From Actinomycetota bacterium (GTDB taxonomy: Bacteria; Actinomycetota; Actinomycetes; Streptosporangiales; Streptosporangiaceae), in contig PLIQ01000388.1 of assembly GCA_003140115.1 (NCBI GenBank), positions 1,588 to 7,106 of the forward strand: 5,519 bases of DNA. The letters run 5' to 3'. Position 1 is the stretch's first letter, and every line of letters starts with the position of its first letter. A program made the translations under genes and the position numbers. Positions 1-4,571 of the stretch are shown one piece after another. Under the pieces are notes generated by a model that saw only the letters and a list, made by a program, of their open reading frames with translations, ran no database searches and had not been told where the DNA came from.

Positions 1-212
1 TCGCTGCGGCCGTGGCCGCGCAGGTCGAAGTACAGGACCTGGAAATCGGCGGCCAGCGGCTCCAGCGCGGACTTCACCGTCATGTGGTCCAGGCCGGGGC
101 CGCCGTGGACGGCCACCAGGACCGGGCGCTCTACCGTCGTGTCCCCCTGCGGGATGACTGACGGGCCGGAGACATCGAACCACAGGGACACATCGCCAAG
201 GCTGATGCGCAC
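1..212 (-). CDS. alpha/beta hydrolase (proline iminopeptidase-like), N-terminal part
   Basis: Partial gene: the first 70 residues are visible and the rest lies beyond the left window edge. It opens with a GTG (212-210) preceded by a clear GGAGG ribosome binding site about 6 bases away. The fragment shows the start of an alpha/beta hydrolase fold: a short beta segment (ISLGDVSLWFDVSG), then VLVAVHGGPG with the HGGPG oxyanion motif at residues 36-40, then YFDLRGHGRS at 61-70. HGGPG plus DxRGxGxS is typical of proline iminopeptidases and related hydrolases, but many esterases and C-C hydrolases share it. The nucleophile, Asp and His of the triad are not in the window, so the substrate cannot be told. 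No signal peptide is seen, so it is probably cytoplasmic. It lies 106 bases behind the patatin-like gene on the same strand and may be co-transcribed with it. Confidence 0.85.
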   Translation of the reverse strand, partial: MRISLGDVSLWFDVSGPSVIPQGDTTVERPVLVAVHGGPGLDHMTVKSALEPLAADFQVLYFDLRGHGRS

Positions 213-318
213 GCGACCTCCAGGAGGACTGCGGCGGGCCGGTTCAGAGGCCCACAATAATCTCCAGGACGCCGCCCACGCACCCCCGGCACCGCCATGT
301 CGACTGGTTTCGCGGGCG

Positions 319-1314
319 TCAGCGCCAGAAATCGGTGAGCTGCTCGGCCAGGGCTCTGCCTTGGTTGTAACCGGCTCGAGCGGCGGGCGCACGCGTCGAC
401 GGATCCATCAGATTGACGCCGAATGCGTCGCGGGACTCGCTGTCCGGGACGATCGTTTCGACTCTGCTGCCGCGTGCGCGTAGTTCGTCGGCCTGCGCGG
501 CAAGATGCATGCCCCAGTCCAGCGGCGCCCGTGTTCTGCCGCCGAGTGGTGACAGCACCAGCACCCGCCCGTATCCGGCGGCCAGATCGGCATTCTCGGG
601 GGATCGGTAGCCGCCGTCGATGTACCGGCTGTCGCCGATACTGTGCGCAGGGGCGCCGGGCCCGGCACAGCTGGCGGTGACGGCGTCCGCCAGGTCGACT
701 CCGCTGTGCCGGTCGAACACGACCGGTTCACCGGTACGGGCATCGACCGCCACGATGAGCATCGGTCGTTGCGGCCAGTGCTGGCTGGGCAGCCGGGCGG
801 CGACGGTGGCGCGCCGCTGCGTTTGCCCGGAGCTGTCCGGCCCCGCGTCCATTTCGAGCGCCGCCGCGCCCATTCTGCGGCGCATGTCGGCCGCATCCTC
901 AGCGGCAGCGATGATCCGGCTCGTCCTGTCCATATGGTCCGCCGCCGGCACATTCGGAGCACGTCCGCGGTCGGATCCGGCCGGACCAGTCCGTGGCTGG
1001 GGCGCAGCGGCCAGGATGCCGGCCAGCAGTTCGGACGGCTGGGTCGCGCTCGTTATCTGGGCTGCGGCCGTCGATCCGGCCGACGTCCCGATGATCAGAT
1101 CGGCCTGGGTCACGTCCAGCCCGGCATCAACCAGGCCGGCGATGACGCCGATCTCCCACGCATTGCCTGCCGATCCGCCACCACCGAAGACCAACGCTCG
1201 CTCGCCCGCGGCGGGCACCCGCCTTATGGCGTCGAGCGTAAGGGTGCGCTCGGCGATGCCATCGGAGGTCGTCGCCGAGGTGAAGTGCAGAGTTGAAGAA
1301 GGTGTTGTGTTCAT
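319..1314 (-). CDS. patatin-like phospholipase / acyl hydrolase
   Basis: A 331-residue serine hydrolase of the patatin family, expected to cleave acyl esters of lipids with a Ser-Asp dyad. Visible motifs: the glycine-rich oxyanion loop GGGGSAG at 44-50, the nucleophile elbow GTSAG at 76-80 (Ser78), an ASCAGPGAP segment at 214-222 similar to the conserved ASCA-PG stretch of actinobacterial patatins, and the catalytic-Asp motif DGG at 233-235 (Asp233). All key residues are present, so it should be active. There is no signal peptide or membrane segment. The ATG at 1314-1312 is preferred: GAAAGG stands 8 bases upstream. An in-frame GTG at 1218-1216 would remove 32 residues but has no properly spaced site. 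Residues 1-38 come before the first patatin strand and resemble the N-terminus of another hydrolase family (see findings). The TetR gene lies upstream and a hydrolase gene downstream. Substrate unknown. Confidence 0.9.
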   Translation of the reverse strand: MNTTPSSTLHFTSATTSDGIAERTLTLDAIRRVPAAGERALVFGGGGSAGNAWEIGVIAGLVDAGLDVTQADLIIGTSAGSTAAAQITSATQPSELLAGILAAAPQPRTGPAGSDRGRAPNVPAADHMDRTSRIIAAAEDAADMRRRMGAAALEMDAGPDSSGQTQRRATVAARLPSQHWPQRPMLIVAVDARTGEPVVFDRHSGVDLADAVTASCAGPGAPAHSIGDSRYIDGGYRSPENADLAAGYGRVLVLSPLGGRTRAPLDWGMHLAAQADELRARGSRVETIVPDSESRDAFGVNLMDPSTRAPAARAGYNQGRALAEQLTDFWR

Positions 1315-1366
1315 GGGAGTCGCCTTTCGCGAGTTGCCTGTCGGGGCGCTCCCGGTGGCGACTACC
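1315..1366 (-). promoter_or_regulatory. Hairpin covering the patatin ribosome binding site
   Basis: In the minus-strand transcript, GGTAGTCGCC (1366-1357) can pair with GGCGACTCCC (1324-1315): seven contiguous pairs, one mismatch, then two G-C pairs, around a 32-base loop. The loop holds a smaller hairpin, CGGG (1354-1351) with CCCG (1345-1342). The 5' arm contains the TAG stop of the 19-codon ORF. The 3' arm begins with the GG of the patatin ribosome binding site and runs up to its ATG. A ribosome ending the short ORF would sit on the 5' arm and open the stem. The pairing is seen in the sequence; the regulatory role is inferred. Confidence 0.45.
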
Positions 1367-1421
1367 TCAGTCGCGCGATCGTGGACTGCAGGGGAGCACC
1401 CACTGCGGATACTGCGTTCAT
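1362..1421 (-). CDS. 19-residue upstream ORF (leader peptide candidate)
   Basis: A short ORF between the TetR gene and the patatin gene, encoding MNAVSAVGAPLQSTIARLR and ending in TAG. Support for translation is the ribosome binding site AGGAGGTGA (1435-1427), an exact match to the 16S anti-Shine-Dalgarno tail, 5 bases before the ATG. This is far stronger than the site in front of the patatin gene. The peptide is in a different frame from the patatin and ends 47 bases before it. It has no run of one amino acid, so it does not look like a classic amino-acid attenuator, and it has no membrane segment. Its stop codon lies inside one arm of a hairpin whose other arm covers the patatin ribosome binding site, which suggests translational coupling. 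It could also be a relic of a former gene start. Confidence 0.5.
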   Translation of the reverse strand: MNAVSAVGAPLQSTIARLR

Positions 1422-1426
1422 GGGTC

Positions 1427-1435
1427 TCACCTCCT
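1427..1435 (-). promoter_or_regulatory. Perfect Shine-Dalgarno site of the upstream ORF
   Basis: AGGAGGTGA on the minus strand matches the full anti-Shine-Dalgarno tail and sits 5 bases before the ATG at 1421. No longer gene starts at that ATG; the frame closes after 19 codons. Confidence 0.7.
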
Positions 1436-1458
1436 GCCGATGGATCACGATCGGCGGA

Positions 1459-1487
1459 ACGCTAGCACGCGGCGACGCGGTGCGCAA
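1459..1487 (-). promoter_or_regulatory. Promoter of the leader ORF and patatin gene
   Basis: On the minus strand a -35 box TTGCGC (1487-1482) and a -10 box TAGCGT (1464-1459) stand exactly 17 bases apart, fitting the TTGNNN-17-TANNNT pattern of actinobacterial vegetative promoters. Transcription would begin near 1452, about 30 bases before the short ORF. It starts just after the TetR stop codon, so the patatin gene has its own promoter. Confidence 0.5.
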
Positions 1488-1502
1488 CCGGCATCATGCC
1501 GG
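1488..1502. promoter_or_regulatory. 15-bp perfect palindrome next to the patatin promoter -35 box
   Basis: CCGGCATCATGCCGG is a perfect inverted repeat with 7-bp arms and one central base. It abuts the -35 box at 1482-1487 and overlaps the last codons and stop of the TetR gene. It could be an operator for the patatin promoter or a small hairpin at the end of the TetR message. No U-run follows, so it is not a standard terminator. It does not match the three palindromes upstream of tetR. Confidence 0.4.
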
Positions 1503-2105
1503 GCGCCGACGCCGACTGACATGCCCACTGATCTGGCCCAGCTCGGCCGCGCGGACCTGCAGGTCGCTCAGGGCCGCTGCGGCGTGGAGCGGGAAGGGTT
1601 CGTCGTTGCCGGCCTTCATCCAGCGCTCGACGGCGATGCTGAAGGCGAGCATCCCCACTTCGGCCCCCAGCCGGGCGGTCAGCTCGTCCGCGCCCCGCTC
1701 GCGCAGAGCGGCGCTGATCGACCTGGCGATCCGGGCGTGCTTGAGCAGTCCCCGCTCTTGCAGTTCGGTGTTCGCCGCGACCACCAGCACGCGCTGGGCG
1801 GCCTTAGCCCGCTGCTGCGGGGTCATCGCGGCCCCGGCGGCCGCGAACGCCGCCTGCAGGCACCCGGTGAGCGTCGCGTCGGGGGAGGCAGCCCGGATGC
1901 CGTCGGCGAACAGGCCGGCCAGCACGTCTTCACCGCCGAACAGCACCTCCCGCTTATCGGCGAAGTGCCGGAAGAACGTGGCCCGGTTCAGGCCGGCGCG
2001 CTCCGCGATCTGCGCGACGGTCGTTTCCTCGTACCCGTTCTCCGCGAACAGGTCCAGCGCGGCGGTCTCCAGGCGCTCACGCGCGTCCGGTGCCCATCTG
2101 CTCAC
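1494..2105 (-). CDS. TetR/AcrR-family transcriptional regulator
   Basis: A 203-residue DNA-binding repressor of usual TetR length. The N-terminal helix-turn-helix domain is clear: RLETAALDLFAENGYEETTV (11-30), then AQIAERAGLNRATFFRHFADK (31-51) with the recognition helix at about 40-47. The rest (about 60-190) is helical and alanine-rich, as in the ligand-binding and dimer domain, and is too variable to name an effector. The C-terminus ends in a basic SRRRRPA tail. The start is a GTG (2105-2103) with only a weak GGGA upstream; a TAGGCT -10 box ends 6 bases before it, so the message is probably leaderless. Palindromes at 2121-2203 cover its promoter, implying autoregulation. It probably also controls the patatin and hydrolase genes downstream, but that is inferred from gene order. 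Confidence 0.93.
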   Translation of the reverse strand: MSRWAPDARERLETAALDLFAENGYEETTVAQIAERAGLNRATFFRHFADKREVLFGGEDVLAGLFADGIRAASPDATLTGCLQAAFAAAGAAMTPQQRAKAAQRVLVVAANTELQERGLLKHARIARSISAALRERGADELTARLGAEVGMLAFSIAVERWMKAGNDEPFPLHAAAALSDLQVRAAELGQISGHVSRRRRPA

Positions 2106-2111
2106 CGTCCC

Positions 2112-2140
2112 AGCCTAAGCGAGGCGACCGGATCGCATCA
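2112..2140 (-). promoter_or_regulatory. Leaderless promoter of the TetR gene
   Basis: A -10 box TAGGCT (2117-2112) ends 6 bases before the GTG start, placing +1 at or next to the start codon. The -35 hexamer at 17 bases, TGATGC (2140-2135), is weak. Operator copy A (2121-2139) fills the spacer and overlaps the -35, so a bound repressor would block polymerase. Confidence 0.5.
2121..2139. promoter_or_regulatory. TetR-type operator, copy A
   Basis: GAGGCGACCGGATCGCATC differs by one base from copy C (2185-2203). The palindrome consists of arms GATGCGA / TCGCATC around a 5-base centre; here the left arm has one change. It lies between the -10 and -35 of the TetR promoter, the usual place for autorepression. 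Confidence 0.7.
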
Positions 2141-2151
2141 CCCCGGCAAGT

Positions 2152-2170
2152 GATGCGACAGCGTCGCGTG
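2152..2170. promoter_or_regulatory. TetR-type operator, copy B (degenerate)
   Basis: GATGCGACAGCGTCGCGTG keeps the full left arm GATGCGA and most of the right arm (TCGCgTg). It differs from copy C at five of 19 positions, two of them in the right arm. It begins 31 bp from copy A and 33 bp from copy C, about three helical turns each way, so all three would face the same side of the DNA. Confidence 0.5.
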
Positions 2171-2183
2171 ATGGTGTTAGGAT
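2155..2183 (+). promoter_or_regulatory. Possible divergent promoter without a clear gene
   Basis: GCGACA (2155-2160) matches four of six -35 bases, and TAGGAT (2178-2183) is a good -10, 17 bases apart, pointing right. Copy C lies over the predicted start site. No convincing plus-strand gene follows: a 48-codon frame including the stop (2186-2329) is open but resembles no known protein. Confidence 0.3.
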
Positions 2184-2184
2184 T

Positions 2185-2203
2185 GATGCGACCGGATCGC
2201 ATC
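2185..2203. promoter_or_regulatory. TetR-type operator, copy C (best palindrome)
   Basis: GATGCGACCGGATCGCATC has perfect 7-bp inverted arms around CCGGA. It begins two bases after a plus-strand -10-like box TAGGAT (2178-2183), so it would cover the start point of a rightward promoter. It lies 80 bp from the TetR start. Confidence 0.7.
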
Positions 2204-2480
2204 GGCGTTCCGGCGGCGGCGCCCGCGCCGCGCATGTGCTGCGCGCCGGCACCCTCCACGGCGACGCAGCCCCGCGCTCAGGTGCGCACTGACCGGGAGA
2301 ATCAGCCACCATACGCGGGCATGCTTTAACGGCTCGCGGCGTGACCGCCCGGCGAAAAGGCTGAATCCCGCTTCTGGCTGGCTTCTTCGGCTGGGAATGG
2401 ACGCCGACTGACCCGTCGGCCCGGAGACCAGCCCATGCTCGATCTGAGCCAATTCCGTTCGGCCTCTTCTGCCAGGGCGT
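2204..2480. other. Stretch without a convincing gene between operators and toxin gene
   Basis: Between the last operator and the toxin stop codon I find no supported gene, RNA or clear terminator. The plus strand has a short open frame ending in TAA at 2327-2329. Another plus frame contains the peptide FFGWEWTPTDPSA (2383-2421), which recalls a strand of VOC/glyoxalase proteins, but an in-frame TGA stands at 2362-2364 and no start is visible. The stretch probably contains remnants of a lost gene. Confidence 0.3.
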
Positions 2481-2918
2481 TCAGCGCGGCCCAGGGTCCG
2501 TCTTGTCACGAGGCAGCAGGGTGAAACTTCCGCCCGACAGCGGGGCGACCGCGCGGAAGTCGCGTTCGTCGAACGTCAGCAGCCGTCTTGTCCGGAACCG
2601 GTGCGCGAGAATCACCACAGAAAGGTCAGCCAGCCCAAGATCAAGGTCGGCATATTGCTCATCCAGCCTGGCCACGGTGCCGTGCTCATCCGCGGTCAGT
2701 CCCTCAACCCGGAACCGCCCGGCCGCCACGTCGCGCAGAAATGCCCGGGCAGCCAGCGTGCTCCCGCGTCTGCGGATGAGATAGTCCACCTCCGCGGACA
2801 CTGGCGCCGGCACCACCAGGTCGCCGTCTTCGGCACGCAGCAAATCACCCACGGCGCTGTGGAGCCGGTCACGGGAATCCCCGAGAGCGACCAGCGGCGC
2901 GGCGTCTACGATCAGCAT
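2481..2918 (-). CDS. vapC: PIN-domain toxin (VapC-type ribonuclease)
   Basis: A 145-residue PIN-domain protein, expected to act as a Mg-dependent RNase that blocks translation when free of its antitoxin. The acidic residues of the active site can be placed: Asp5 in MLIVDAAPL, Glu43 in PVSAEVDYLI, Asp98 in LGLADLSVVILA, and Asp117 in RRLLTFDERDF. Length and motif order fit VapC. The ATG at 2918-2916 is chosen because it overlaps the antitoxin stop by one base (TAATG), gives the usual PIN N-terminus, and an earlier start would add 23 non-PIN residues encoded over the antitoxin. It has only a weak site of its own, so translation is probably coupled to the antitoxin. Related PIN proteins can cut tRNA or rRNA; the target here is unknown. 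Confidence 0.9.
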   Translation of the reverse strand: MLIVDAAPLVALGDSRDRLHSAVGDLLRAEDGDLVVPAPVSAEVDYLIRRRGSTLAARAFLRDVAAGRFRVEGLTADEHGTVARLDEQYADLDLGLADLSVVILAHRFRTRRLLTFDERDFRAVAPLSGGSFTLLPRDKTDPGPR

Positions 2919-3145
2919 TACCCGCCGAACCCGGCGAGCAGCTCCTCCTCCGGCACATCGGCGACCGAAGAGCCGTCCCCCTGCCAAGAGCCCTCAAGAG
3001 CGAAGACCCGCGGGACAGCACGTGCTCGCTCATACGCTGACAGCGCAGCCCGCACGACCTCCGCCTGGCTGCGGCCCTCTTCGGCAGCGATCCGGCGGAG
3101 CCGTTCCACGTCCGCGTCGTCAAGGTAGACACTGGTCTTCTTCAC
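2918..3145 (-). CDS. vapB: Ribbon-helix-helix antitoxin (VapB-type)
   Basis: A 75-residue partner of the PIN toxin. Residues 3-8 (KTSVYL) form the DNA-contacting ribbon, 9-22 the first helix, and 26-41 (SQAEVVRAALSAYERA) the second helix of an RHH/CopG fold. The tail, with VPEEELLAGF at 64-73, is the part likely to bind and block the toxin. The start is a GTG (3145-3143): it gives the MKKTSVYL ribbon, and a TACCCT -10 box ends 6 bases upstream, so the message is probably leaderless. The antitoxin gene comes first and overlaps the toxin by one base, the standard order. It should bind the repeat at 3146-3165 and repress its own operon, more strongly with toxin bound; that is family knowledge. 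Confidence 0.88.
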   Translation of the reverse strand: MKKTSVYLDDADVERLRRIAAEEGRSQAEVVRAALSAYERARAVPRVFALEGSWQGDGSSVADVPEEELLAGFGG

Positions 3146-3168
3146 CCATGTAGGGTACCACGTAGGGT
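3144..3168 (-). promoter_or_regulatory. Antitoxin promoter -10 box and repeat operator
   Basis: On the minus strand two near-identical units follow each other, ACCCTACGTGG and ACCCTACATGG, 12 bases apart, the second running into the GTG start. Each also forms a short palindrome: CCAC-5-GTGG and ACCC-5-GGGT. The second unit contains TACCCT (3157-3152), a -10 box ending 6 bases before the GTG. The -35 region is poor. Tandem half-sites over the -10 fit cooperative binding of an RHH antitoxin. Confidence 0.5.
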
Positions 3169-3211
3169 GGCTAATGAGCAGTTCTCACCGCGTCGGCCCC
3201 GCACAACGTGA

Positions 3212-3244
3212 CAAAACGGGCGCTGACTGGCAAAGCGAGCGCCC
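3212..3244 (-). terminator. Likely intrinsic terminator facing left
   Basis: Perfect arms GGGCGCT / AGCGCCC (3218-3224 and 3238-3244) surround a 13-base loop. Read on the minus strand the stem is followed by GTTTTGT, a short U-tract. On the plus strand only TTCC follows. It would stop transcripts entering from the right before they reach the antitoxin gene. Confidence 0.45.
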
Positions 3245-3573
3245 TTCCGGCCCGGCCGGATCCCAGCCCATAGAAGCAGCGCCATCGCACGGCCGGTGCG
3301 CGCTGAGGACGACTGGGCGATCGCGTGGCGCGATACCTGCGGCGGTGAACTGTGTCCGGTGGCGGCTGGACTCCCAAGGTCATCATGATGGATTAGTCTG
3401 TTTCTGCAGGTGGCTCACTGCCATCGACTGTGATTCTGACTCTTAGCTGCTCCGGACCCTGGCGGCGGATTCCATGAGACCCGCTGTGACGCAGGCGATT
3501 TGGACAGGGACGCCGCTGAGGAGCGCCTGGGATTGACCTGCGACGTCCGCGCCTTGCTGGTGTCTCACTAACT

Positions 3574-3578
3574 AGGAG
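3574..3578 (+). promoter_or_regulatory. Ribosome binding site of the ABC ATPase
   Basis: AGGAG lies 6 bases before the ATG at 3585 and fixes that start. Confidence 0.75.
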
Positions 3579-3584
3579 CCGTCA

Positions 3585-4571
3585 ATGCCCCCTCCCGGAC
3601 TGACGGTTATTACCGACGGCCTTACAAAGCGTTTCGGTGATCTCGTGGCCGTCGACCACATCGACCTGCAGGTCGAGCCAGGAACCGTCTTTTCCCTCCT
3701 CGGCCCCAACGGAGCTGGCAAGACCACCGTGGTCCGGATGCTCGCCACCTTGTCCGAGCCGACGAGCGGCACAGCGATCGTCTGCGGCCATGACGTGGTG
3801 CGTGAGGCAGACGCTGTACGGCGCGCGATCTCCCTGACCGGGCAGTTCGCCGCTCTTGAGGACAACCTGACCGCGCGGGAGAACCTGCTGCTGATGGCCC
3901 GGCTGCGCGGTTACGGCAAGGCTGCGGCCAGCCTGCTGGTTGACTCCCTCGTCGACCGCTTCGACATCGGCGAGTTCCGGGACAAGCTCATCAAGGCGGT
4001 CTCGGGCGGTCAGCGGCGGCGCGTCGACCTGGCCGCCAGCCTGGTCGTCCAGCCCCAGCTCCTGGTCCTCGACGAGCCGACTACCGGGCTTGACCCCCGC
4101 AGCCGCCAGGTTGTGTGGTCGACCGTGCGCGACCTGGTCGACGACGGCGTCACGGTGCTGCTCACCACGCAGTACCTTGAAGAGGCTGACGCGCTGGCCG
4201 ATGACATCGTCCTGATCGACCATGGCCGGGCGGTGGCCGCCGGCTCGCCCAGCGACCTCAAGGCGCGGATCGGCGACCAGCGCGTGGATGTCGTCGCCGT
4301 CGATCACCAGGGCCTGGACGACCTGGTCACCGCCCTCTCAGGTGTGTTCCACATCAGCATCTCGCGGGAGCGCCGGACAATATCGGTCCCCGCGCCGGGC
4401 GAGATCGACGACCTGACGAGTGTTGCGGCCGCCGTGCGCTCAAGCGGGATACCGATCGACGAGATTGCCCTGCGGCGGCCCACCCTGGACGACGCCTTCC
4501 TGGCTCTCACCGGCCAGCCGCCGGCTACGAGTACCCCGGCCGATGAAACCCCCGCGGAGGTGGCGTCATGA
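3585..4571 (+). CDS. drrA: ABC transporter ATPase, DrrA type
   Basis: The 328-residue ATP-binding subunit of an ABC-2 exporter. Motifs in order: A-loop region with F17, Walker A GPNGAGKTT at 40-48, Q-loop Gln87 in LTGQFAALED, signature VSGGQRRR at 139-146, Walker B LLVLDE at 159-164 with catalytic Glu164, D-loop TGLD at 167-170, and LLTTQYLEEAD at 192-202. Gln196 takes the place of the H-loop histidine, as is usual in the daunorubicin-resistance family. The C-terminal part (about 235-328) includes PTLDDAFLALTG at 299-310, the DrrA tail motif. The next gene starts inside its stop codon (ATGA), so the two are translated together. Family members export drugs, antibiotics or lipids; the substrate here is unknown because no biosynthesis gene is in the window. 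The gene symbol marks the family only. Confidence 0.93.
   Translation: MPPPGLTVITDGLTKRFGDLVAVDHIDLQVEPGTVFSLLGPNGAGKTTVVRMLATLSEPTSGTAIVCGHDVVREADAVRRAISLTGQFAALEDNLTARENLLLMARLRGYGKAAASLLVDSLVDRFDIGEFRDKLIKAVSGGQRRRVDLAASLVVQPQLLVLDEPTTGLDPRSRQVVWSTVRDLVDDGVTVLLTTQYLEEADALADDIVLIDHGRAVAAGSPSDLKARIGDQRVDVVAVDHQGLDDLVTALSGVFHISISRERRTISVPAPGEIDDLTSVAAAVRSSGIPIDEIALRRPTLDDAFLALTGQPPATSTPADETPAEVAS

Larger units (their letters stand above)
3169..3584. other. Gene-poor stretch with decayed coding fragments before the ABC operon
   Basis: Apart from the terminator no full gene is supported. In one plus-strand frame two open pieces look protein-like. The first (about 3226-3388) includes EDDWAIAWRDTCGGELCPVA and ends in TGA. 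The second (3443-3571) includes DAAEERLGLTCDVRALLVSH and ends in TAA 13 bases before the ATPase start. Stops at 3386, 3431 and 3437 separate them, and neither has a visible start. They may be the remains of a gene once upstream of the exporter. A TTGACC box (3533-3538) could be a -35 for the operon, but the -10 is poor. Confidence 0.3.

Noticed and set aside
222..259. Possible promoter (TATTGT, minus strand) and CCTCCTGGAGG repeat before the hydrolase gene
   Set aside because: No acceptable -35 at 16-18 bases, and the repeat has a one-base loop that cannot fold as a hairpin.
620..1465. Long open plus-strand frame of 281 codons
   Set aside because: It lies antisense to the patatin gene, whose motifs are intact. 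The translation is low-complexity Ala/Ser/Arg-rich and typical of a high-GC shadow frame.
1293..2153. Long open plus-strand frame of 286 codons
   Set aside because: It is antisense to the TetR gene and crosses the leader region; no domain is recognisable.
2916..2987. Earlier start for the toxin, adding 23 residues
   Set aside because: The extension is arginine/glycine-rich, lies inside the antitoxin gene, and the PIN fold starts at MLIVDAAPL, which fits the TAATG overlap.
3381..3390. CATCATGATG palindrome
   Set aside because: A single 10-bp palindrome with no promoter or second copy nearby; could be chance.
3174..3446. Open plus-strand frame of 90 codons upstream of the exporter
   Set aside because: No ribosome binding site, no recognisable domain, and biased composition; it also crosses the terminator stem.
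3969..4200. H-loop Gln in place of His in the ATPase as a sign of inactivity
   Set aside because: The same substitution in an LLTTQYL context is normal in the DrrA family, and all other catalytic motifs are intact.
3582..4307. Open minus-strand frame of 241 codons
   Set aside because: It is antisense to the ABC ATPase, rich in Asp/Gly/Gln/His as complement frames of such genes are, and has no family motif.
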